A stretch of DNA of 7,352 bases from Planctomycetota bacterium. GTDB lineage: Bacteria; Planctomycetota; B129-G9. Position 1 is the first letter of the stretch, and every line of letters begins with the position of its first letter. The translations under genes and the position numbers were made by a program. A model generated the notes under the pieces. It saw only the letters and a program-made list of their open reading frames with translations, had not been told where the DNA came from and did no database searches. The stretch covers positions 1 through 7,352 of the forward strand of contig QNCA01000060.1 in the NCBI GenBank assembly GCA_003644325.1, in the 5' to 3' direction. This document shows positions 1 through 5,688 of the stretch, piece by piece.

Positions 1-113
1 AACTTCCGCACCTCTACACCCCTATACCTCGATACTTATTTTCCCACAGATTTCACCGATTGCGTTTCTCCCGAGGCAGTTTCGAGGGGCAGATTGAAGC
101 GAAAATCAATTTA

Positions 114-282
114 CTCAAGTTGGCTGACTTTTTCTGGATGATGGTGGATGCTTGATTATAATGTGCTGTTTCACAACACCTTACGGTGACAGTCACCAAT
201 CTACGATCCGTTCCGACAAGGGCGGAACGGATCCGTAATTGGTGACAGTCACCGAGGTTAACAAAAAGTCAGCCAACTTAAG
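114..282. repeat. Palindromic MITE/REP-like element, copy A (complete)
   Basis: A 169-bp element with terminal inverted repeats. The 17 bases AAGTTGGCTGACTTTTT at 117-133 are perfectly complemented at 263-279, and the match extends outward to CTCAAG on the left and CTTAAG on the right with one mismatch. Inside are two copies of GGTGACAGTCACC (185-197 and 241-253), each itself an odd-length palindrome. They bracket a hairpin built from ATCCGTTCCG and CGGAACGGAT. The arms are unequal: about 51 bases separate the left end from the first GGTGAC motif, against 9 on the right. No reading frame inside it looks like a gene. The same ends recur at 6443-6647 and 7230 onward, so this is a dispersed repeat. 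Being short, palindromic and without a transposase, it is probably mobilised in trans. I saw no clear target-site duplication. Confidence 0.85.
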
Positions 283-314
283 AAACTTATAGGCAAACAT
301 CCGGCATTGCCCGG

Positions 315-334
315 AAAAAGTCAGTCAACTTGAG
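315..334. repeat. Lone end of the palindromic element family
   Basis: The 20 bases AAAAAGTCAGTCAACTTGAG match the right-hand end of the element family. They are complementary to the left end of copy A (114-133) with one mismatch, a better outer match than copy A's own right end at 263-282. The stretch between them (283-314) resembles nothing else in the window. Either copy A is really 221 bp long with an internal duplicated end, or this is what remains of an older element beside which copy A landed. Confidence 0.7.
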
Positions 335-402
335 AAAAGTTGCTTTCGGGTTACAGCCCCCCACATGAGTATTAGCCATCCTCATTGCCTTCCTGCGCGC
401 TC

Positions 403-420
403 AAAGGGGTCCGGCCCCTG
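403..420 (-). terminator. Weak hairpin after the transketolase C gene
   Basis: Read on the minus strand, just past the stop codon of the last gene, AGGGG-CCGGA-CCCCT forms a 5-bp stem with a 5-base loop followed by only two more T residues. The position suits a terminator for the operon end, but the stem is short and the T-tract poor. It also resembles the quasi-palindrome at 1416-1428, so it may be a small dispersed repeat instead. Confidence 0.3.
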
Positions 421-428
421 AGGTATTA

Positions 429-1358
429 TTACATGAGGCTGCGGACGGCGCCGGCGATGTTGTCTTTTGAAAGGCCGTATTTTTTGAGGAGTTCGTCGGG
501 CGCGCCGGACTCGCCGAACGTGTCGCGCGTGCCGATGCGGCGCATGGGGCACGGCGCGTGCTCGGCCAGTACCTCCGCCACCGCGCCGCCCAGCCCGCCG
601 ATTATGTTGTGCTCCTCGGCGGTCACGATGCGCCCGGTCGCGCGTGAAGCCTCGACGATTGCATCGACGTCGATGGGCTTTATGCTCGACATGTTGAGGA
701 CGGTTACCTCCACGCCGTCCCCTGCGAGCATCTCGGCCGCTTCAAGGGCGATGGAGACCATCAGCCCGCACGCGATAATGGTGGCGTCCCCGCCGCTTCT
801 GAGTTTCGTGGCGCGCGCCGCACGAAACCTGTATTTCTCGGCGTTGACGCGCGGCACCTTCGAGCGGCCCAGGCGGACATACACCGGCCCGTCGCGATGC
901 GTCACCAGGTATTTTATTATTTGCGTGGTCTCGATGTCGTCGGAGGGGACGAGCACGCGCATGTGCGGGAGTGCGCGCATTATGGCTATGTCCTCCAGCG
1001 CCTGTGCGGAGGAGCCGTCCGCGCCGACGGTTATGCCGGCATGGGTAAGACACAGGTTGACGTTGAGGTTGGCGCGGCAGACCATGTTGCGTATCTGTTC
1101 CCACGCGCGGCTGGCGAAGATGGCGAAACTGCTGGCGAAGGGGAGTTTACCCGCGCTGGCGAGCCCCGCCGCCGTGCAGACCATGTCCTGTTCGCTGATT
1201 CCCATCTGGAAAAAGCGGGCGGGGTATTTCTTCGCGAATCTTGAGGTACGTGTTGACTCGGACAGGTCCGCGTCCAGCACCACGATTTCCTCGTACTTTG
1301 CGCCCATTTCTTCCAGCGCTGCCCCGTAGGCATCGCGGGTTGCGGCTTTTTCCGTCAT
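429..1358 (-). CDS. Transketolase, C-terminal subunit
   Basis: 309 aa, corresponding to the pyrimidine-binding and C-terminal domains of transketolase, encoded separately from the N-terminal half that lies just upstream. Together they should transfer two-carbon ketol units between sugar phosphates in the non-oxidative pentose phosphate pathway, using thiamine diphosphate, in the cytoplasm. Visible motifs: GISEQDM (53-59) with Glu56, the conserved glutamate that activates the cofactor; THAGITVGADGSSAQ (105-119); the linker near 165-180; and the C-terminal domain from about 185 (DATIIACGLM). The position usually held by His in the DG-x-x-HQ motif is Ala118 here. The length is normal for split-type C subunits. 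The ATG is preceded by GGAG at about 10 bases, a loose but usable ribosome site. The 85-bp gap to the N-subunit gene is larger than the close spacing usual for this pair. A transketolase-like paralogue acting on another substrate cannot be excluded. Confidence 0.93.
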   Translation of the reverse strand: MTEKAATRDAYGAALEEMGAKYEEIVVLDADLSESTRTSRFAKKYPARFFQMGISEQDMVCTAAGLASAGKLPFASSFAIFASRAWEQIRNMVCRANLNVNLCLTHAGITVGADGSSAQALEDIAIMRALPHMRVLVPSDDIETTQIIKYLVTHRDGPVYVRLGRSKVPRVNAEKYRFRAARATKLRSGGDATIIACGLMVSIALEAAEMLAGDGVEVTVLNMSSIKPIDVDAIVEASRATGRIVTAEEHNIIGGLGGAVAEVLAEHAPCPMRRIGTRDTFGESGAPDELLKKYGLSKDNIAGAVRSLM

Positions 1359-1413
1359 CTTAATTGTTCTCCGTTGCTCCGTCTTTTCGTTTCTTCGCAG
1401 AAGCGAGTGTGCT

Positions 1414-1431
1414 CGGGGAGTCAGACCCTGC
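1414..1431. repeat. Short quasi-palindrome between transketolase genes
   Basis: On the minus strand this reads AGGGTCTGACTCCCC, whose arms GGGTC and GAC(T)CCC nearly mirror each other. It lies in the 85-bp gap between the two transketolase genes, just after the N-subunit stop codon. A related CAGGGGCCGGACCCC follows the C-subunit gene at 405-420. Short GGGTCTGACCC-like palindromes of this kind are, from memory, common as REP-type repeats in environmental bacterial genomes; two copies here are too few to prove a family. Confidence 0.35.
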
Positions 1432-1443
1432 CAATCCGGCGGC

Positions 1444-2298
1444 TCACGGCAGCGGCTCCCGGAGTTCCTCGCGCGCCGTTTCCATTTCGTCGGGTTTGAG
1501 GCAGCGGCCGTGGAAACCCGCCACCTTTTCCATGAAGGAGACGCCGCGGCCCTTTATCGTGTGCGACACGATTATCGTCGGCTTGCCTTTGGTCCGGCGG
1601 GCCTCGTCCAGGGCATCGAATATCTGCCGGAAGTCATGACCGTCTATCTCGACTACATGCCAGTTGAACGAACGCCACTTGTCGGCAATCGGCTCAATCC
1701 CCTTGACGTCCTCGTTGAAGCCGTCTATCTGCAACTTGTTGTAGTCGAGGATGGCGCAGAGATTGTCGAGTTTGCGATGCGCGGCGGTCATGGCCGACTC
1801 CCAGATTTCGCCTTCCTGCATTTCCCCGTCGCCGAGCATGACATATACGCGGTAGTCCTTGCGGTCGATTCCGCCGGCCAGCGCCACGCCGTTGCCGTAG
1901 GAGAGCCCCATGCCGAGCGAACCCGTAGAGGCGTCGAGGCCGGGGGTTTTGAGCATGTCGGGATGGCCCTGGAGTATGGAACCGAGTTTGCGGAGGTCCT
2001 TCAACTCCTCATGCGGGAAGAACCCGACCCGCGCCAGCACCGCGTATTGAGCAGGGCAGGCGTGGCCCTTGGACAGGATGAACCTGTCGCGGTCGGGCCA
2101 GTGCGGCTCCTGCGGGCGATAGTTCATCTCCCGATAGTAAAGCGCGACAATGACCTCCACGGCGGACATCGACCCGCCGGGATGACCGGAACCAGCAGCG
2201 AAGGTGCTCTCGATGATGTCCAGGCGCACCTGCCGCGCGATTTCCTTGAGTTGACTTATATCCGTGATTCTCTCCATCACTCCCTCGCTCTGGTTCAT
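1444..2298 (-). CDS. Transketolase, N-terminal subunit
   Basis: 284 aa, the thiamine-diphosphate (PP) domain of a split transketolase; the partner C-terminal half follows downstream on the same strand. Motifs in order: GSGHPGGSMSAVEVI (36-50), with His39 at the cofactor and substrate site; SKGHA (76-80); TGSLGMGLS (125-133); and the Mg/TPP-binding signature GDGEMQEGEIWE (157-168), continuing to DYNKLQIDG (185-193). His246 in SHTIKGRG matches the late active-site histidine loop. Length is typical for the half-enzyme. The ATG at 2298 follows GAGG with 5 bases spacing. A second in-frame ATG at 2277 (MERIT) has an almost identical ribosome site because the AGAGCGAGG stretch is duplicated 21 bp apart, so the start is ambiguous between 284 and 277 aa. 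The gene starts 34 bp after the dsbD stop and is probably cotranscribed with it. Confidence 0.94.
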   Translation of the reverse strand: MNQSEGVMERITDISQLKEIARQVRLDIIESTFAAGSGHPGGSMSAVEVIVALYYREMNYRPQEPHWPDRDRFILSKGHACPAQYAVLARVGFFPHEELKDLRKLGSILQGHPDMLKTPGLDASTGSLGMGLSYGNGVALAGGIDRKDYRVYVMLGDGEMQEGEIWESAMTAAHRKLDNLCAILDYNKLQIDGFNEDVKGIEPIADKWRSFNWHVVEIDGHDFRQIFDALDEARRTKGKPTIIVSHTIKGRGVSFMEKVAGFHGRCLKPDEMETAREELREPLP

Positions 2299-2332
2299 GA
2301 TTGCCTCGCTCTCAAATATGACCGACTACAAG

Positions 2333-4072
2333 TTACTTTACCCGCTTCAGCCGCGCAAGGACATTATCGGCGTCCTTGAACCCCGTGAAATTCAGGTCCT
2401 TCCTTTCTTTGCCATCGGAATCGAAAATCCTGACATCCGGAATCCCCTTCACGCCGTATTCCGACGCAAAGGCCCCGTGGTCGTCAACGTTTATTTTGAT
2501 AAATTCAAATCTTTCCAGTTCCTTCGCCACCGCGGGATTGGAGAAAGTAGACCCGTCCAGCCTGGCGCAGGCGGAACACCACGGCGCGGAGAAGTCCACC
2601 ACCACCGGTCGGCCGGAAGCCAGCGCGGCCCTGACCTGCTCCGGTCCTCCCGCGGCCGTCCCGGGCCGGCCCATCAGGTAGCCGCCCCCGGCGCCGAAGC
2701 CAAGCCCTACGACGAGGCAAAGGACTGCAAAGGCATACTTCACCCTTCCGATCGCGGCGCTCAGGGCGAAATAAGCCGCCGCCGCCGAGAACAGCACGGC
2801 CATACAGAGATAATAAACGCCCGGCGGCATCAGGTATGAAGCGAAGTAGAGCGCGGCCCAGAGCAGCGCAAAGCCGAAAGCATGCTCCACCAGCACCATC
2901 CACGCGCCACTGCGGGGGATGAGACCGGTGAACGTGCCGCTGAGAACCAGCAGTACGCATATCCCCAATCCGCAGGCAAACATTGTAAGAAAACCGAGGA
3001 TGACGCTGCCGCTGTTTACGACAAGGGCGAACAGGCCCGTAAGGGCGGGGGCCACACACGGGCCGACCACCAGCCCCCCCGCCATGCCGAGCAGAAACAG
3101 GCCCAACTTATTCTTCCCGGTCTTGCTGCCGGCCTGCTGGGCCTTTGCCTGTATGGAGGACGGCATCTGTATGCGTACCACGCCGAACATCCCGAGCGCA
3201 AGGAAAACCAGGAGGCCCGCGATGGGTATCCTGACATAGGGGGCGTTCAAAACGGACTGCACCTGGACGCCGACAAAAGCAACCGCCGCCCCGATAACGC
3301 CGTAAACAAGGGAAATGCCCAGCGCATATATGAGCGACGATATGAACGCCGACAACTTCCCCGGACGGGCGTAGCCCCTGATTATGCCGGACGTGACCGG
3401 AACCATCGGCAGCACGCACGGAGTGAGACTCAGCCCCACGCCCGCCGCAAAAGCAATGACGACGTGAAACCAGGACCACGGGGTCTCCTCCCCGTCGAGC
3501 GACTCGACGCCCTCGCCCTCCGGATTGAACGTCCCGGGCGGCGCCTCCCACACTGCCGCCTCACCGCGCGAGCCGGCCTTCAGGGCGTAGTAAATGTCCT
3601 TGCCGCCGGAAAGACAGACGTCGGAGCATGCCTGGTAGTCAACCCTGCCGCGGATTTCTATGGAACCGCCCTTTTCGGCGGTCGCGCGAAAGAGAGGGAT
3701 GACCGTGAACTTGCCTTCGAAGGCATCAACCGTCCCCGGCCCGTCGGGATTCTGAAAGAGTTTGGCGGTCGGGTAAATTACTCCCGCCTTCTCAGCGCCT
3801 GTCAACTTGCTCCAGTTGAACTCGAGGTTGTCTTTGTACAGGTGGAAACCCTCGGCGAGTTCGAAATCCAGCACCACACCGAAGATGTCGCCGGGGTCTA
3901 TGGTCTCGGATGAGAGATGAATTGAAATCTTGATGTCTTCGTTTTCCCCGGATGTATCGCCAAAGGGATTCTCGAAGACATCCCGTGCGCAGGCCGATGA
4001 AAAGGCCCCTCCCAGGCAGGAAACAATCAGGAATATGAATGCAAGAGTTTGCGAACCTTTAATTGGACGCAT
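2333..4072 (-). CDS. dsbD: Thiol:disulfide interchange protein DsbD
   Basis: 579 aa, with all three DsbD modules, which pass reducing equivalents from cytoplasmic thioredoxin across the inner membrane to periplasmic thiol proteins. Residues 1-29 form a signal peptide (hydrophobic LAFIFLIVSCLGGAF, then SACA). The periplasmic alpha domain (about 40-180) has its Cys pair in YQACSDVC, Cys149 and Cys153. A multi-helix membrane core (about 200-465) carries one redox Cys in LTPCVLP (Cys219) and one in VVGPCVAP (Cys339). The C-terminal thioredoxin-like gamma domain (about 475-575) has WCSAC (Cys499, Cys502) and the cis-Pro loop GIPDV (Pro545). The start at 4072 is chosen because GAGGA lies 8 bases upstream and a signal peptide follows at once; a TTG 90 bases further upstream would put 30 polar residues before it. 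The alpha-domain cysteines are three residues apart, closer than the five in E. coli DsbD. Transcription probably begins at the promoter at 4134-4162. Confidence 0.95.
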   Translation of the reverse strand: MRPIKGSQTLAFIFLIVSCLGGAFSSACARDVFENPFGDTSGENEDIKISIHLSSETIDPGDIFGVVLDFELAEGFHLYKDNLEFNWSKLTGAEKAGVIYPTAKLFQNPDGPGTVDAFEGKFTVIPLFRATAEKGGSIEIRGRVDYQACSDVCLSGGKDIYYALKAGSRGEAAVWEAPPGTFNPEGEGVESLDGEETPWSWFHVVIAFAAGVGLSLTPCVLPMVPVTSGIIRGYARPGKLSAFISSLIYALGISLVYGVIGAAVAFVGVQVQSVLNAPYVRIPIAGLLVFLALGMFGVVRIQMPSSIQAKAQQAGSKTGKNKLGLFLLGMAGGLVVGPCVAPALTGLFALVVNSGSVILGFLTMFACGLGICVLLVLSGTFTGLIPRSGAWMVLVEHAFGFALLWAALYFASYLMPPGVYYLCMAVLFSAAAAYFALSAAIGRVKYAFAVLCLVVGLGFGAGGGYLMGRPGTAAGGPEQVRAALASGRPVVVDFSAPWCSACARLDGSTFSNPAVAKELERFEFIKINVDDHGAFASEYGVKGIPDVRIFDSDGKERKDLNFTGFKDADNVLARLKRVK

Positions 4073-4133
4073 GTTGCGGGTCCTCACAATTCTCTTTATG
4101 TTGACACTTTCGACAGAGGAAATCCGACGGCGA

Positions 4134-4162
4134 ATTCTAACATCATTCCAACACCGCTTCAA
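4134..4162 (-). promoter_or_regulatory. Sigma-70-type promoter for dsbD
   Basis: On the minus strand TTGAAG (4157-4162) and TAGAAT (4134-4139) are separated by exactly 17 bases. The -10 box matches consensus at five of six positions and the -35 at four. The -35 box overlaps the stop codon of the upstream WYL gene (4159-4161). The predicted start of transcription near 4127 gives a leader of about 55 nt before the dsbD ATG. It would allow dsbD and probably the transketolase genes to be expressed independently of the WYL gene. Confidence 0.6.
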
Positions 4163-5145
4163 CGTATTTTGGCCTGCGGCGCAGAGTAGATCTCAAGCAG
4201 GCGACGCAAGGTCTTCCTGAAGTCTCTCACAAAATCTTTCGGGGAGAGCAGGCGGGCGTCGCCGCCGAACTTGAGCAGGAAGCGAAAGAGCCACTGCGGG
4301 CTGGATGCCTTGAGAGACAGGACGACGCTCCCGTCCCTCCGGCGGCGCAGCCGGCGCCTGTCGAAACGTTCCTCCACCCAGGGGGCGAGTTCCGGGGAGA
4401 ATCTCACGCGGCATGAGACGGCATCCTTCCCGGGGAAATACACCTCTCTCACGCGATAGTCGGCGATGTCGAAATCCCCCGGCGGCTCGAAATCTCTCCC
4501 GGTCCGCCCCACGGACTTGATACGGTCAACGCGCAGTATCAGCCTGTCGCCGCGCTTCCCCTCGGCGACAAGGTACCAGTCGCCTTCGTGGTCGAGCAGC
4601 CCGAGGGGACGGACGGTGTGCGTGCCCAGGCGTTCGCTGGAAGGGGAGTAATACTCGACGGTGATTTCGCGGTGTTCGCGGACCGCCTCCCGCAGCGAGT
4701 CAAATTTTTCGGCGAAGAATCTTTTGGGTTCGGCCAGGGCGATGGCCCGGGACATTTTGTGAAACTCCCCGCCCGCGCCCGCGGCCAGGGCGGACTCTAT
4801 CTTCTTCAGAAGGGTTGCGGCGGGCGAGCGGCCCTTCCCCGCAGGGGGCAGGGCCTGGAGCAGGAGGCGCAATCCCAGCGCCTCCTCCAGGGTCAGCCGC
4901 ACCGGATGGGACATATGCGAGGCGAGGGTCAGGAATATCCTGTCGCCCTCACGGGCGTAACCGATGTAATTGTCCGGCAGGTAGGGCGGCACGCCGCACA
5001 TGAGAATGCGGTTCAGATGTCCCTCGACCCGAGCGCGCGTGCAGCCGAGGTGACGGGCAACCTCGCCCACGGTCACGCCGGGATGGCCGGCAATGAAGGG
5101 GATGAGGAGAAGCAGGTCGCTCACTTCCTTTGTGTTTGTCGCCAT
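4159..5145 (-). CDS. WYL-domain helix-turn-helix transcriptional regulator (PafC-like)
   Basis: 328 aa. The N-terminal region (about 5-60) reads as a winged helix-turn-helix, with GVTVGEVARHLGCTRARVEGHL followed by the MCGVPPYLPDNYI segment seen in PafB/PafC-type regulators. Residues about 145-220 are the WYL domain; the eponymous triad is W190-Y191-L192 in DWYLVAEG, followed by RLILRVDRIKSV. A C-terminal extension domain (about 235-318) ends in a basic helix. WYL proteins bind nucleic acid, and several respond to single-stranded DNA or other ligands through the WYL pocket; the trigger here is unknown. The start at 5145 is chosen for the GAGGA four bases upstream. An ATG at 5199 would add 18 polar residues but has no ribosome site, and that stretch contains regulatory-looking repeats. 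The gene is followed by dsbD after 86 bp. Confidence 0.88.
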   Translation of the reverse strand: MATNTKEVSDLLLLIPFIAGHPGVTVGEVARHLGCTRARVEGHLNRILMCGVPPYLPDNYIGYAREGDRIFLTLASHMSHPVRLTLEEALGLRLLLQALPPAGKGRSPAATLLKKIESALAAGAGGEFHKMSRAIALAEPKRFFAEKFDSLREAVREHREITVEYYSPSSERLGTHTVRPLGLLDHEGDWYLVAEGKRGDRLILRVDRIKSVGRTGRDFEPPGDFDIADYRVREVYFPGKDAVSCRVRFSPELAPWVEERFDRRRLRRRRDGSVVLSLKASSPQWLFRFLLKFGGDARLLSPKDFVRDFRKTLRRLLEIYSAPQAKIR

Positions 5146-5157
5146 GAAATCCTCGGA

Positions 5158-5196
5158 ACGGGTCCGCCCCGTACGGGTATGGGAAGGTAAACGGGT
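5158..5196. promoter_or_regulatory. ACGGGT repeats and palindrome upstream of the WYL gene
   Basis: Three direct copies of ACGGGT occur on the plus strand at 5158-5163, 5173-5178 and 5191-5196. The perfect 10-bp palindrome CCCGTACGGG at 5168-5177 overlaps the middle copy. They lie 13 to 51 bases upstream of the chosen WYL start codon. A weak promoter candidate, TTGAAA with a 17-base spacer and a poor -10 (CATACC), spans the same region. The arrangement suits an operator, possibly for autoregulation by the WYL protein; this is inference from position and symmetry only. Confidence 0.35.
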
Positions 5197-5223
5197 CATT
5201 TCAAGGGCGTGCAGCCCTCTATC

Positions 5224-5499
5224 TCAGTTACCGCCGGGCTTGCAGACCTTGCACGGCCTATAGTCGGCGCCCAGGGCTTCTTCGAGTGAGAAGAACTCGA
5301 CGCGGTTTTCCGGCTTTATTATTTCGCGGTAGCGGCAGTCCGTCGTGTGAAAGACCATCGTGCCGGAACAGCCGATGTATTTGACCTGCTGACGGGGTTC
5401 GCCGTTTTCAGAATCGGGCGCCACGGCCCGGCACGCGAAAGAGCCGAGAAGCAAACATGTCGGCAGAAGCAGAAATAAAAGGGGTTTAGTCACTCTCAT
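5224..5499 (-). CDS. Small exported or membrane-anchored protein with Ada-like metal-binding domain
   Basis: 91 aa. The N terminus MRVTKPLLFLLLPTCLLLGS is a positively charged start plus a hydrophobic stretch, so the protein is probably secreted or held in the membrane. The sequence ending in SFAC (Cys23) is near but not a good match to a lipobox, so lipoprotein status is open. The C-terminal half (about 40-89) matches the metal-binding fold known from the N terminus of Ada and from many small secreted proteins: FHTTDC (His51, Cys55), then the ENRVEFFSLEEA segment, and RPCKVCKP (Cys83, Cys86). His51, Cys55, Cys83 and Cys86 are the likely zinc ligands; Cys44 is extra. No methyltransferase or nuclease domain is attached. 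The start at 5499 follows GGGGGA by 7 bases and begins directly at the signal sequence; ATGs further upstream have no ribosome site. A strong promoter lies upstream. Function unknown. Confidence 0.8.
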   Translation of the reverse strand: MRVTKPLLFLLLPTCLLLGSFACRAVAPDSENGEPRQQVKYIGCSGTMVFHTTDCRYREIIKPENRVEFFSLEEALGADYRPCKVCKPGGN

Positions 5500-5540
5500 T
5501 GATTCGTCCCCCATGGAAGTGGCATGAATCGAGTGTGGAG

Positions 5541-5569
5541 ATTCTATTTGAACGGCCAACGCACGTCAA
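5541..5569 (-). promoter_or_regulatory. Sigma-70-type promoter for the Ada-like gene
   Basis: On the minus strand TTGACG (5564-5569) and TAGAAT (5541-5546) are 17 bases apart; each hexamer differs from consensus at one position. The predicted transcription start near 5534 gives a leader of about 35 nt before the ATG at 5499. This is the best promoter match seen in the window, and it makes the small zinc-binding gene a separate unit from the sigma-factor gene 189 bp upstream. Confidence 0.7.
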
Positions 5570-5688
5570 CAGTGTTTTCGGCATGAGAGGCGCGGGGGGA
5601 CCTCGGAAATGTGTGGGCACTTTTTCGCTCTGTCGCGGAGGGGCGCTCTGAACAAGGGCCTATGCTGTGGGCGCGCTGGAGCGTCTCG

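Noticed and set aside
114..334. CRISPR array or integron-type attC sites
   Set aside because: The repeats are inverted ends of dispersed palindromes, not regularly spaced direct repeats with unique spacers. No cas or integrase gene is present and attC core sites were not seen.
100..345. Target-site duplications flanking the elements
   Set aside because: Flanks of copy A (either right end) and copy B were compared by eye. Only a loose TA before some ends was found, with no matching duplicate on the other side.
385..2379. Plus-strand open frames opposite the transketolase genes
   Set aside because: They are mirror frames of high-GC coding DNA. The minus-strand frames carry full transketolase motifs and ribosome sites; these do not.
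2882..3913. Long open frame on the plus strand opposite dsbD
   Set aside because: The translation is low-complexity and rich in Arg, His and Gln, with no recognisable domain. The minus-strand frame over the same bases is a complete DsbD with all its motifs.
5204..5218. Terminator after the Ada-like gene
   Set aside because: AGGGC/GCCCT forms only a 5-bp stem with no T-tract on the minus strand, and it overlaps a possible promoter of the WYL gene.
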